Below are positions 10,805 through 18,373 of a stretch of 64,000 nucleotides of DNA, one piece after another. The first letter of the stretch is position 1. Each line of letters starts with the position of its first letter. Under the pieces are notes generated by a model. It ran no database searches. It saw nothing but the letters and a program-made list of their open reading frames with translations, and had not been told where the DNA came from. The position numbers and the translations under genes were made by a program. The stretch comes from JAGWRI01 sp963728785. GTDB lineage: Bacteria > Gemmatimonadota > Gemmatimonadetes > Gemmatimonadales > Gemmatimonadaceae. The stretch is taken from assembly GCA_963728785.1 (NCBI GenBank), contig CAVSKV010000004.1, positions 1,054,001 to 1,118,000 of the forward strand, read 5' to 3'.

Positions 10805-11779
10805 ATGCTGCGCATCCTCCACGGCACCAGCTACGACTTCATCAAGTACTGGCGGCATGCCGCCGTCATCACCATCGCGTTCATCCTCGTCGGGCTCACG
10901 TCGCTCGCCATCCGCGGTGCGCACTACAGCATCGAGTTCACCGGCGGGACGACGCTGCAGGTGGAGTTCGCCAAGGCGCCCAACCCCGACGTCATCCGCT
11001 CCACCGTGGACGGCGCCGGCTTCGCCGGGTCCACCATCCAACAGTTCGGCTCGCCCACGGAGTTCACGATCAGCGCCCAGCCCAAGAGTGGCAACGCCGC
11101 ACTCGGCTCGGCCGACAGCACGGCCAAACAGATCGAGGCCGCCCTGCACACCCAGTTCGGCGACACCTCGCAGGTGCGCGTCGTGCAGTCGCAGTACATC
11201 GGCCCGCAGGTCGGCGCCGAGCTGCGGCGTAACGCGATGATCGCGGTGGCGATCTCCTTCCTCGTCACCCTTATCTACCTCGCCATCCGGTTCGAATGGC
11301 GATTCGGCGTCGCCGCCGTGGTTGCCACGGCCCACGACATCTTCACCACGCTGGCCTTTCTCGCCATGCTGCGGCTGGAGATCTCGCTTACCGTCGTCGC
11401 CGCCATCCTCACCGTGATCGGCTACTCGCTGAACGACACGATCATCATCTTCGATCGCGTACGCGAGGACCTGCGCAAGCAGCGAAAGGAGCCGCTGCGC
11501 GACACCATGAACCGTGCCATCAACGAGACGCTGCCGCGCTCGATCCTGACCCACGTGACCACGCTCACCGCCACGCTCGCGCTGCTCTTCTTTGCGGGCG
11601 AAGTCATCCGGCCGTTCGCATGGCTCATGGCGTTCGGCATCTTTACCGGAACGTTCAGCTCCATCTACGTGGCCGGCGCGCTGCTGCTCTGGATCGAGGC
11701 CAAATGGCCGCGGGCGGTCGAAGGCCGGGGTGGGGCGGCAGCCGCGGCGGTCCAGCAGCAACGGCGCAAGGCCCGCTGA
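10805..11779 (+). CDS. secF: Protein translocase subunit SecF
   Basis: SecF partners SecD in the inner membrane. The 324-residue protein has a first membrane helix (AVITIAFILVGLTSLAI), a periplasmic P4 domain beginning HYSIEFTGGTTLQVEF, then five more helices. The conserved GYSLNDTIIIFDRVREDLR motif and the NRAINETLPRSILTHVTTL block are both present. The ATG follows the secD stop directly with no gap. The tail is Ala/Gln/Arg-rich. secD and secF are separate genes, as in most diderms. Confidence 0.96.
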   Translation: MLRILHGTSYDFIKYWRHAAVITIAFILVGLTSLAIRGAHYSIEFTGGTTLQVEFAKAPNPDVIRSTVDGAGFAGSTIQQFGSPTEFTISAQPKSGNAALGSADSTAKQIEAALHTQFGDTSQVRVVQSQYIGPQVGAELRRNAMIAVAISFLVTLIYLAIRFEWRFGVAAVVATAHDIFTTLAFLAMLRLEISLTVVAAILTVIGYSLNDTIIIFDRVREDLRKQRKEPLRDTMNRAINETLPRSILTHVTTLTATLALLFFAGEVIRPFAWLMAFGIFTGTFSSIYVAGALLLWIEAKWPRAVEGRGGAAAAAVQQQRRKAR

Positions 11780-11823
11780 CGTCGCCCGGAACCGCCGCGC
11801 TCGCCGCGGCGGTTCGACGTTCC

Positions 11824-12612
11824 ATGGCCGACTTCATCGACAGCCACGCCCACCTGGCCGACCCGGCATTCGACGACGACCGCGAAGCCGTCATCGAGCG
11901 CGCCCGCCAGACAGGGGCACGCGCCGTTGTTTGCATCGGGGAATCGCTCGCCGCCGCTGGGCGCGCCCGCGCCCTTGCCAACGACCATCCCGGCTTCGTG
12001 TGGTTCACCGCCGGCGTGCACCCACACGACGCGGCCGGGTTCGATCCCGTGCGGGACCCCGAGCGAATCGCCGAGGAAGTCCGGCACGGCGCTGTCGCCG
12101 TCGGCGAGTGCGGACTGGACTACCACTATGAGCACTCGCCCCGGTCCGAACAGCGGCGCGCCTTCAGCGCCCAACTGGCGCTTGCCCGCGACCTCGGGAG
12201 AGCGGTGGTGGTGCACGCTCGCGAGGCCGAGGAAGACACGCGCGCGATGGTCGAGGAAGCGGGGGCCGGGGGGGTGCGCGGCGTCCTCCACTGCTTCACC
12301 GGATCGCACCGCCTGGCCGAGACCGCGCTCGCCGTGGGCTGGTACGTCTCGTTCAGTGGCGTCGTGACCTTCAAGAAATGGGAGGATGACGCGCTCCTCC
12401 GGCTCGTGCCCGAGGATCGCCTGCTCATCGAGTCCGATTCCCCGTACCTCGCCCCCGTTCCGCACCGCGGCAAGCGCAACGAGCCGGCCTGGGTGAGCCT
12501 CACACTCGCCCGCGTCGCCCAGGCACGCGGCGCCGATGCGTCCGCGCTCGGCGAGGGCGTCACGCGCAACGCGGCGCGGCTGTTCGGTCTGGCGATCCCT
12601 GGGCTCGCCTGA
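11824..12612 (+). CDS. tatD: TatD-family metal-dependent hydrolase / DNase
   Basis: TatD proteins are TIM-barrel metalloenzymes with 3'-5' exonuclease activity on DNA and RNA. The 262-residue protein shows the metal-binding HAH motif (His8 and His10 in DSHAHLAD), the VGECGLDYHYE block with a metal-binding Glu near 98, VVHAREAEEDT, HCFTGS, and ESDSPYLAPVPHRGKRNEP near the C-terminus. The frame is open further upstream, through the end of secF, but ATG 11824 is where family similarity begins. It lies 45 bases after secF and 76 before ridA. Confidence 0.92.
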   Translation: MADFIDSHAHLADPAFDDDREAVIERARQTGARAVVCIGESLAAAGRARALANDHPGFVWFTAGVHPHDAAGFDPVRDPERIAEEVRHGAVAVGECGLDYHYEHSPRSEQRRAFSAQLALARDLGRAVVVHAREAEEDTRAMVEEAGAGGVRGVLHCFTGSHRLAETALAVGWYVSFSGVVTFKKWEDDALLRLVPEDRLLIESDSPYLAPVPHRGKRNEPAWVSLTLARVAQARGADASALGEGVTRNAARLFGLAIPGLA

Positions 12613-12688
12613 GTAGGTTCCCGGCGTTCGTCCTTACGTCGACCCCTTCGCCGGCCCAGCGCCGGCCGATCCCTCGGAGACCCTTCGC

Positions 12689-13069
12689 ATGCCGACCACG
12701 CTGCATACCGACAAGGCCCCGGCGGCCATTGGCCCCTACTCCCAGGGCGTGATCCACAACGGATTCCTGTTCACTGCCGGCCAGATCGCCATCGATCCGA
12801 CTACCGGGAACGTCGTGCCCGGCGACGTCGTTGCGCAGACCGAGCGCGTGCTCGCCAACCTGCAGGCCATTCTCACGGCGGCCGGCGCCACGTGGAACGA
12901 TGTCGTGAAGACCACGGTATTCCTCCACGACATGAGCGACTTCCCCCTCGTGAACGATGCCTACGCCCGCGCCTTCGGCGAGGCGCGGCCGGCCCGCTCG
13001 ACGGTCCAGGTGTCCGCGCTGCCGCGGAACGTGCTGGTGGAGATCGAAGCGGTCGTCGCCGTGCGATGA
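12689..13069 (+). CDS. ridA: RidA family reactive-intermediate deaminase
   Basis: RidA hydrolyses reactive enamine/imine intermediates released by PLP enzymes such as threonine dehydratase. The 126-residue length is standard. Visible motifs are the N-terminal APAAIGPYSQGVIHNGFLF, the GQIAIDPTTGNVVPGD strand, and the substrate-binding Arg in PARSTVQVSALPRNVLVEIEAVVAV. Its stop codon overlaps the selD start as ATGA. It probably shares a transcript with selD and the selenocysteine tRNA downstream, although no functional tie is evident. Confidence 0.93.
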   Translation: MPTTLHTDKAPAAIGPYSQGVIHNGFLFTAGQIAIDPTTGNVVPGDVVAQTERVLANLQAILTAAGATWNDVVKTTVFLHDMSDFPLVNDAYARAFGEARPARSTVQVSALPRNVLVEIEAVVAVR

Positions 13070-14109
13070 CCACCTCCGCGACCCACGCCGAACTGCTGCG
13101 GCTCACCGCCTTCGCACGCTGCGCCGGCTGCGCTGCGAAACTCGGCCTGGGCGACCTCTCCGAAGCCCTCGAGGGCGTTCCGCACCAGAGCGACCCTCGC
13201 CTGCTCGTGGGCCGCGAGACCTTCGACGACGCCGGCGTGTTCGTCCTCGCGCCTGACCTCGCCCTCGTCCAGACGGTCGACTTCTTCGCGCCGATCGTCG
13301 ACGACCCGTATCTGTTCGGGCAGATCGCCGCCGCCAACGCGCTTTCCGATGTGTACGCGATGGGCGGCGAGCCGCTCACCGCGCTCAACATCGTCGGGTT
13401 CCCGGCTGGCAAGCTGCCCCTCGAGGTGCTGGGCCACATCCTTCGCGGCGGTCAGGACAAGGTGCATGAAGCCGGCGCCTTCGTCGTAGGCGGCCACACG
13501 ATCATCGACGAGGAGCTCAAATTCGGCGTGGCCGTCACCGGCCGCGTGCACCCCGATCGGATCCTCACCAACGCCGCCGCCCGCCCGGGCGACCGGCTCG
13601 TGCTGACCAAGGCCATCGGCACGGGACTTCTTGCCACCGCCGAGAAACAGGGTGAGCTGAGTGATCACGAGGCCGAGGCGCTCCACGACTCCATGCGCGC
13701 CCTCAACGCTGAGGCGAGCCGAGCGGCGCTGGCCGTGGGGGTGCGGTGCGCCACCGACGTCACCGGGTTCGCGCTGCTCGGCCATGCATCGCACATCGCG
13801 CGGGCAAGTGGCGTGACGTTGGTTATCAACGCCGCCGCCGTCCCGACGCTCTCTGGCGCCGTCGCCGCATGGGCGCGCGGCGTGCGCACCGGTGGTGCGG
13901 AGCGCAACCTCGCATTCCTCCATGACAAGGTTGAATGGAACGCCGCGAGCGATGCGGAACGCGCCGTGCTGCTCGATCCGCAGACGTCCGGCGGGCTTCT
14001 CGTTGCCGTTCCACCGGATCGGCTGGCGGAGTATGTTTCCAGGGTGCCTGGCGCCGTGGAAATCGGTGAAGTGCGGACCGCCGGGGCCCGCGGGCTGGTG
14101 CTCGCGTGA
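13066..14109 (+). CDS. selD: Selenide, water dikinase (selenophosphate synthetase)
   Basis: SelD makes selenophosphate, the selenium donor for Sec-tRNA(Sec) and for 2-selenouridine in tRNA. The 347-residue protein begins with RCAGCAAKLG, in which Cys22 and Lys25 match the catalytic Cys17 and Lys20 of E. coli SelD. This copy uses Cys rather than Sec. Also visible are TVDFFAPIVDDPYLFGQIAAANALSDVYAMGG, GHTIIDEELKFG and CATDVTGFALLGH. The start is ATG 13066, overlapping ridA as ATGA. The stop is only 4 bases from the selenocysteine tRNA, which makes a strong functional pair. SelA and SelB are not in this window. Confidence 0.96.
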   Translation: MTTSATHAELLRLTAFARCAGCAAKLGLGDLSEALEGVPHQSDPRLLVGRETFDDAGVFVLAPDLALVQTVDFFAPIVDDPYLFGQIAAANALSDVYAMGGEPLTALNIVGFPAGKLPLEVLGHILRGGQDKVHEAGAFVVGGHTIIDEELKFGVAVTGRVHPDRILTNAAARPGDRLVLTKAIGTGLLATAEKQGELSDHEAEALHDSMRALNAEASRAALAVGVRCATDVTGFALLGHASHIARASGVTLVINAAAVPTLSGAVAAWARGVRTGGAERNLAFLHDKVEWNAASDAERAVLLDPQTSGGLLVAVPPDRLAEYVSRVPGAVEIGEVRTAGARGLVLA

Positions 14110-14113
14110 CCGG

Positions 14114-14210
14114 GGGAGTGGAGGGGGCCTGGTGGCTTCCGCAGTCTTCAAAACTGTTGCGACCTGACGACGTCGGGTTGGGTGGGTTCGATTCCCATGC
14201 ACTCCCGCCA
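14114..14210 (+). tRNA. selC: tRNA-Sec (anticodon TCA)
   Basis: A 97-base tRNA with CCA encoded. The acceptor stem is GGGAGTG with CACTCCC (the eighth pair would be G-G). The D-stem is long, 6 bp (GGGGCC/GGCTTC) around a 4-base TGGT loop. The anticodon stem encloses CTTCAAA with anticodon TCA, which reads UGA. The variable arm is long (7-bp stem ACCTGAC/GTCGGGT). The T-arm is GTGGG-TTCGATT-CCCAT, and the discriminator is G. The long variable arm, 6-bp D-stem and TCA anticodon are diagnostic for selenocysteine tRNA. Confidence 0.96.
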
Positions 14211-14229
14211 TACGCGCTGGCCGGCATCT

Positions 14230-14880
14230 ATGCGTAAATATATATATTCGCGCCAGGGCCGGTGGGCGGCCGGCATCGTGGTGACGGCGATCGTGGCCGG
14301 GGCGGCGACGGCCCGGGCCCAGAAACCGGATTCGGCGCGCGCCAAGATGCCCGACACGGCCCGCTCGCCCGTCGTCATTCCCCGAACGGTGCTCGACACC
14401 GGTCGCACCACCGATACGCTGCGGGGTCCCCATCCCGAACTGCCGCCACCGCTCTCGCCCGGCCGGTCGTTCGCCTACTCGTTCCTCTTCCCCGGGTACG
14501 CCCAGACGGTGCTCGGCCGCCCCAAGGCGGCCGCGCTGTTCCTCGCCTTCGAGGCCCTGGCCGTGACCATGCTGCACCAGGCCGACTTCGACTTGCGCCA
14601 GGCCCGCAACGCCGGCCCCGACAGCGTGGTGGTGTCGTGGTGGGATCCGGTCACCGGACAGAAGGGGCCCGTGCTCGCGCCGTCGCCGTACGACTCCACG
14701 CTCGTTCGCAGCCGGCGCTCCCACGTCGAGGACTGGGTGGCGGCGATCATTGCCAACCACCTCTTCTCCGGTCTCGACGCCTACGTCGCCGCCAACCTCT
14801 GGGACGTGCCCGCCGAATTGTTCGTGCAGCCCGCGTCGGGCGGGGGCGCGAACCTGGGCCTCCACATCCGTGTTCCATGA
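14230..14880 (+). CDS. Exported protein of unknown function, related to the protein at 28319-29158 (DUF5683-like)
   Basis: A 216-residue protein with an N-terminal signal sequence (basic MRKYIYSRQGR, hydrophobic AAGIVVTAIVAGAATA, then a likely cut after ARA). A Pro/Thr-rich stretch follows. A conserved-looking region reads SFLFPGYAQTVLGRPKAAALFLAFEAL, and near the end IIANHLFSGLDAYVAANLW. The same two landmarks, PG-x-x-Q near a hydrophobic segment and ANH-x-x-S-x-x-DA near the C-terminus, occur in the protein at 28.3 kb, so the two look like distant paralogues. This resembles the DUF5683 type of envelope protein, but I cannot give a function. It starts 20 bases after the tRNA-Sec and overlaps murI as ATGA. 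Confidence 0.75.
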   Translation: MRKYIYSRQGRWAAGIVVTAIVAGAATARAQKPDSARAKMPDTARSPVVIPRTVLDTGRTTDTLRGPHPELPPPLSPGRSFAYSFLFPGYAQTVLGRPKAAALFLAFEALAVTMLHQADFDLRQARNAGPDSVVVSWWDPVTGQKGPVLAPSPYDSTLVRSRRSHVEDWVAAIIANHLFSGLDAYVAANLWDVPAELFVQPASGGGANLGLHIRVP

Positions 14881-15680
14881 ACACCCGGGCGCCGATCGGC
14901 GTGTTCGATTCCGGCATCGGCGGGCTCACCGTGGTGCACGAGCTGATGCGGCAGCTTCCGCATGAGAGCATCCTGTACTTCGGCGACACGGCACGTGTTC
15001 CCTACGGCAACAAGGGACCGGAGACGGTCCAGCGCTACAGCCGTGAGATCGCCGACTTCCTCGAGGCGCGCGGCGTGAAGGCGATCGTCGTCGCCTGTAA
15101 CACCGCCACCGCGCACGCCCTTCCCATGCTTCGCGCCGAGCGTCGGCTGCCCGTCATCGGCGTCGTGGAGCCCGGGGCGCGCGCCGCCGTCGCCGCCACG
15201 CATACGGGTGTCATCGGCGTCATCGGCACGCTCGGGACGGTACGCTCCGGTGCGTATGAACGGGCCATCCACGCGCTCCGCGCCGACGCCCGGATCGTCG
15301 CCCAGCCGTGCCCGCTGTTCGTGCCCCTGGTTGAGGAGGGATGGACCGATCGCGACGCCACGCGCCTCATCGCGCGCGAATACCTCGAGCCCGTCGTGCG
15401 CGCGAAGGTCGACACGGTCGTGCTCGGGTGCACGCACTACCCGCTGCTCAAGCCGCTGCTCCACGATGTGCTCGGCCCCGGCGTGCGGCTCATCGACAGC
15501 GCGCAGGAAACGGCCGCCGAGACGGCGCGCGTGCTGGCGGAGCAGGGTCTTGCCGCTCCGCCCGGCGCCGAGCTGTCATATCGCTTCGTGTGCTCCGACG
15601 AGCCGTCGCGCTTTCTCGCGTTAGGGCAGCGATTCCTGGGCCGCGCGATCGACGCCGTGGAGCGCCACCCCCTCGGCTGA
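14877..15680 (+). CDS. murI: Glutamate racemase
   Basis: MurI interconverts L- and D-glutamate to supply D-Glu for peptidoglycan. The 267-residue protein has Asp11-Ser12 in GVFDSGIGGLTVV and FGDTARVPYGNKG. The two catalytic cysteines are Cys74 (VVACNTATA) and Cys185 (VLGCTHYPLL). The start at ATG 14877 overlaps the previous stop as ATGA. Its last 60 bases overlap the 3' end of the oppositely oriented LpxH-like gene, an unusual convergent overlap in which both reading frames look genuine. Confidence 0.96.
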   Translation: MNTRAPIGVFDSGIGGLTVVHELMRQLPHESILYFGDTARVPYGNKGPETVQRYSREIADFLEARGVKAIVVACNTATAHALPMLRAERRLPVIGVVEPGARAAVAATHTGVIGVIGTLGTVRSGAYERAIHALRADARIVAQPCPLFVPLVEEGWTDRDATRLIAREYLEPVVRAKVDTVVLGCTHYPLLKPLLHDVLGPGVRLIDSAQETAAETARVLAEQGLAAPPGAELSYRFVCSDEPSRFLALGQRFLGRAIDAVERHPLG

Positions 15681-16400
15681 CCCATCCCACCGCCGCAGCT
15701 CCACGCGGTCGGGCGTCAGCCGCAGGAAGGTCGGGGCGTCGAGCCACGATCCTGCGTTCGCGTACACACCCCCGGATGGCATCCGCTCCAAGGTCGCTAC
15801 GTGCGAGTGGCCAAACACCACCAGCTCCAGACCGGGCTCGAGCGCGAACCGCTGCGCCGCCGCCTCACGCAGCCCGCGGCCACCATCGCGCGCGGCGTAC
15901 GAGCGGCTGGCGTGCGAACTGCCGCCGGCGAGCGCCGTCGCCCAGTCGGGATGAATGCAGCGAAAAGCGCGAATGGCGAGCGGATTGCGAAGCACGGTAC
16001 GCAGCGCCCGGTAGCGGCGGTCTTCCCGAGTCCGCAATCCGTCGCCGTGCTCCATGTACGTCCGCCATCCCGCCAGCTCGCCCCGCCACGGACCGAGCTG
16101 AAAGTCGATGCCGGCGTCCTCGCGCAGGATCTCTCCGCCCCAGCAGTCGTGGTTGCCGGCGATCATCAGCACCGGAATTCCTGCGTCGCGCAGATCGGCG
16201 AGCGCCGCCAGCACCCGGAACGCAGCGCGCGGCATCACCCGCTTCCACTCGAACCAGAACTCGAACAGATCGCCGTTGATCACCAGCGACCCGGCCCGGC
16301 CGGGGAGCGCGCGCAGGAATTGGCGCAGCGAACGTTCCACCAATGAAGGCGCGAATCCGAGGTGCGTGTCCGAGAATACGTAGCAGGGCGAGGGGAGCAC
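15621..16400 (-). CDS. lpxH: UDP-2,3-diacylglucosamine diphosphatase-like metallophosphoesterase (LpxH family)
   Basis: LpxH cleaves UDP-2,3-diacylglucosamine to lipid X and UMP in lipid A synthesis. The 259-residue protein has the full set of calcineurin-like metal motifs: SDTHLG (Asp11, His13), NGDLFEFW, AGNHDCW, HGDGL and FGHSHV. The start is GTG 16400. This is the only protein-coding gene on the - strand in the window, and it converges on murI with a 60-base 3' overlap. The rest of the lipid A pathway is at 43-50 kb. Family members of this general type also include LpxH2 and other phosphoesterases, so the substrate is inferred. The lack of another candidate in the window and the presence of lpxA, B, C, D and K support the role. 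Confidence 0.82.
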   Translation of the reverse strand: MLPSPCYVFSDTHLGFAPSLVERSLRQFLRALPGRAGSLVINGDLFEFWFEWKRVMPRAAFRVLAALADLRDAGIPVLMIAGNHDCWGGEILREDAGIDFQLGPWRGELAGWRTYMEHGDGLRTREDRRYRALRTVLRNPLAIRAFRCIHPDWATALAGGSSHASRSYAARDGGRGLREAAAQRFALEPGLELVVFGHSHVATLERMPSGGVYANAGSWLDAPTFLRLTPDRVELRRWDGSAEGVALHGVDRAAQESLP

Positions 16401-16428
16401 GCGCTGATTCTAGCGCCACGGGAGCGTC

Positions 16429-16456
16429 TTTACAAACCGCACCGGCGCTCTATTGT
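16429..16456 (+). promoter_or_regulatory. Sigma70-type promoter for the thioesterase operon
   Basis: TTTACA at 16429-16434 and TATTGT at 16451-16456 are separated by 16 bases in the gap between the divergent LpxH-like gene and the thioesterase. The start point would fall near 16463, about 40-50 bases before the thioesterase ATG. The same -10 hexamer is seen at the rRNA promoter. Confidence 0.5.
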
Positions 16457-16509
16457 TCGCGCCAGATGAATCTCGATCGTGCGCGACCCACGCCCGGCGG
16501 ATGCCGCCC

Positions 16510-16917
16510 ATGAGCCACGTTCAAGTGAGCGAGCTGCGCGTGCGCTATGCGGAAACCGACCAGATGGGCGTCGTGTACCACGCCAACTATCTCGTCTGGT
16601 GCGAGATCGGGCGCACCGACTTCATCCGGCAGTTCGGCGTCAGCTACGCCGAGTTGGAGCGTCGCGGCGTGTCGCTGGCCGTTTCTGAAGCAACCCTGCG
16701 GTACCACGGGGCCGCCCGCTACGACGACCGTATCCGCGTCGAGACTCGACTCGCCGACGTGCGGTCGCGCGCCATCGGCTTCGACTACCACATTGCGAAC
16801 GCCGACACCGGGGAGCGCCTGGTATCTGCGCGCATCACGCTCGTGTCGCTCGACCGCTCGGGGCGTCCCTCCGCGCTGCCGCCGGAATTCCGTGCACGCC
16901 TGCAGTCGGCGTTGTAG
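16510..16917 (+). CDS. Acyl-CoA thioesterase, hotdog fold (YbgC/FadM family)
   Basis: A 135-residue hotdog-fold thioesterase that should hydrolyse acyl-CoA or acyl-ACP thioesters in the cytoplasm. The N-terminal motif LRVRYAETDQMGVVYHANYLVWCEIGRTDFIRQFG carries the family's catalytic Asp (in ETDQMG) and the HANY block. The later part (VETRLADVRSRAIGFDYHIAN) forms the central sheet. ATG 16510 is chosen because the similarity starts right after it. ATG 16501 (three codons longer) and TTG 16453 are alternatives. YbgC enzymes associate with phospholipid synthesis and the Tol-Pal system in other bacteria, but no tol genes are present here. It probably heads the lipoprotein/rfaE2/rph operon. Confidence 0.88.
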   Translation: MSHVQVSELRVRYAETDQMGVVYHANYLVWCEIGRTDFIRQFGVSYAELERRGVSLAVSEATLRYHGAARYDDRIRVETRLADVRSRAIGFDYHIANADTGERLVSARITLVSLDRSGRPSALPPEFRARLQSAL

Positions 16918-17542
16918 CCGGGCCGCCGGAGCCGCGGCGCTCTTTGCCGCCACGGCGTGTGCGCCGCGGCTGGCGCCGCTCGCGGGTGCGCCTGCGCCGG
17001 CCCGCTTTCCCGACGCTACGTTGGGGTCCCATCGTCGCAAGGTCGTATTCCGGTGGGAAATGACCGACGCCGGCCTCGTGGCGCGCGGCGAAGGGGCCGC
17101 CCGCCTTGCGCCGCCGGACAGCGCTCGGCTCGACTTCTTCCTCGCCGGCGGGATGGGCAGCGGCGCCGCCGTGCTCATCGGCGACGAACTCCGGTTGCCG
17201 CCAGGCGGGCCCGGCGCTCCCCCCGTCCCGCCGACCGCACTGCTGTGGGCCGCTCTCGGACGGCTCGCCGTCCCGGCACTCCCCGACACGAACGCCCGCC
17301 TCGAGGGTACCACCCTCGTCGCCGATCTCGGCCGTCCCGTCCAGTGGCGGGTGACCTTCGGCCAGGGACAGCTCCGCCGGGTCGAACGTGTGGACGGCGG
17401 TCGGGTACGGGAATGGGTCTCACGGACATCCGACGGTCACATCCGCTATCATAATGAAAGTGACCGCCGCACCTTCGATCTCGTCATCATTACGTCGGAT
17501 GACACCGGACCATTCGATGCCACGTTGTGGACGTTTCCTTAA
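16892..17542 (+). CDS. Predicted outer-membrane lipoprotein of unknown function (LolB/DUF4292-like)
   Basis: A 216-residue product read from GTG 16892, which overlaps the thioesterase by 26 bases. The N-terminus (basic MHACSRRCSRAAG, hydrophobic AAALFAATAC) looks like a lipoprotein signal with the lipid-bearing Cys at residue 23 in the box ATA-C. The body has alternating beta-type strands (VVFRWEMTDAGLVARGEGAARL, ARLDFFLAGGMGSGAAVLIGDELRLP, RRTFDLVIITSDD). This resembles the half-open barrel of LolB or DUF4292 lipoproteins that carry lipids across the periplasm. That assignment rests on overall pattern only. The next gene is another lipoprotein (LptE-like), which fits an outer-membrane transport role. 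Confidence 0.65.
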   Translation: MHACSRRCSRAAGAAALFAATACAPRLAPLAGAPAPARFPDATLGSHRRKVVFRWEMTDAGLVARGEGAARLAPPDSARLDFFLAGGMGSGAAVLIGDELRLPPGGPGAPPVPPTALLWAALGRLAVPALPDTNARLEGTTLVADLGRPVQWRVTFGQGQLRRVERVDGGRVREWVSRTSDGHIRYHNESDRRTFDLVIITSDDTGPFDATLWTFP

Positions 17543-18020
17543 GCTGCTGCTCCCGCTCGCGCTGGGCGCGTGCGCGGTGCATTACGGATTCTCCCAAGGG
17601 ACCTTCCCTCCGGCAATCAAGACGATGGCCATTCTGCCCCTCGACAACAGCACCGCGTCCCCCGACGTGCAGCGCGAGCTGTTCGACGCCATGCGTAACG
17701 AGCTTGGAAAGCGATTGGGCGTGCGCGACGCGCCGGAGGCACGCGCCGACGCTGTCGTGAGCGGCACGATTACCACGTACGAAGCCGACGTGCCGGTGTC
17801 GTATAGCGCGAATCCCAACGAGGCCGTCTCGGCGCGGCGCAAGCTGCAGATCACGCTCGACATCCAGATCGTCGACCAGAAGACCGGCAAGACGCTGTGG
17901 AGCCAGAAAGGGCTGAGCGGCTCGGGCGAGTACGCCGAGCGCGCGGAAGGCGACGGGCGCAAGGAAGCCATCCAACACCTGCTCGACGCGATCGTCGAAG
18001 GTGCGCAGTCGCAATGGTGA
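17517..18020 (+). CDS. lptE: LptE-like LPS-assembly lipoprotein
   Basis: LptE is the lipoprotein plug of the LptD barrel that delivers LPS to the outer leaflet. The 167-residue protein starts at ATG 17517 with a clear lipoprotein signal (MPRCGRFLKLLLPLALGAC, lipobox LGAC, lipid Cys19). The mature part begins AVHYGFSQGTFPPAIKTMAILPLDN and continues with a two-helix, mixed-sheet pattern (VQRELFDAMRNELGKRLGV... ADAVVSGTITTYEADVPVSY). This is typical of the LptE Pfam family in Bacteroidota-like bacteria. The longer frame from 17388 would hide the signal. It overlaps the gene before by 26 bases and the gene after by 7. LptD is not in the window. Confidence 0.82.
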   Translation: MPRCGRFLKLLLPLALGACAVHYGFSQGTFPPAIKTMAILPLDNSTASPDVQRELFDAMRNELGKRLGVRDAPEARADAVVSGTITTYEADVPVSYSANPNEAVSARRKLQITLDIQIVDQKTGKTLWSQKGLSGSGEYAERAEGDGRKEAIQHLLDAIVEGAQSQW

Positions 18021-18373
18021 AGGCCCGTGCGGGCCGCAGCTCGGTGGGCTGCCTGTTCACGTTGCTCCTCGTGGCGGCTGGCATCTACTTCGGCCTCAAC
18101 GTCGCCGAGGCGTACTGGAACTTCTACCAGTACGAGGACGCCATGAAGCAGGAGTTGAGGTTCAACGGCCTGCGCCCGGATTCGCTCATCCTCGTCCACC
18201 TGTGGCTCCAGGCCGACTCACTGGGCCTGCCGGCGGACGCCAAGGAGATCTCGATCGAGCGTGACCCACGCGATCGAACCATCAAGATCTCGGCAGATTA
18301 CGTCGAGTTGATCGAACTACCGCTTACGGTGCGCGCGTTCACCTTTCATCCGCACGCCGAGGACACGTATTGA
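18014..18373 (+). CDS. Small membrane-anchored protein of unknown function
   Basis: I do not recognise a family. From ATG 18014 the 119-residue product has a short basic start (MVKARAGRSS), one hydrophobic membrane segment (VGCLFTLLLVAAGIYFGLNVAEAYWNF, about 11-37) and a soluble remainder. That remainder includes DAMKQELRFNGLRPDSLILVHLWLQADSLGLPADAKEISIERDPRDRTIKISADYVELIELPLTVRAFTFHPHAE, which looks like a small alpha/beta domain facing the periplasm. It overlaps lptE (ATGGTGA) and the following rfaE2 (TTGA), so it is co-translated with envelope genes. Some DUF4845-type proteins share this layout. Confidence 0.7.
   Translation: MVKARAGRSSVGCLFTLLLVAAGIYFGLNVAEAYWNFYQYEDAMKQELRFNGLRPDSLILVHLWLQADSLGLPADAKEISIERDPRDRTIKISADYVELIELPLTVRAFTFHPHAEDTY

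Noticed and set aside
9737..11761. 674-codon open frame on the - strand opposite secD-secF
   Set aside because: Shadow of two clear membrane-protein genes; Asp/Arg/Gly-rich, no signal or motif.
13114..13140. SelD as a selenoprotein with Sec at the active site
   Set aside because: The catalytic position is a TGC cysteine codon, not TGA.
12961..14865. 634-codon - strand frame across selD and tRNA-Sec
   Set aside because: It runs through a well-defined tRNA and opposite selD, with no recognisable domain.
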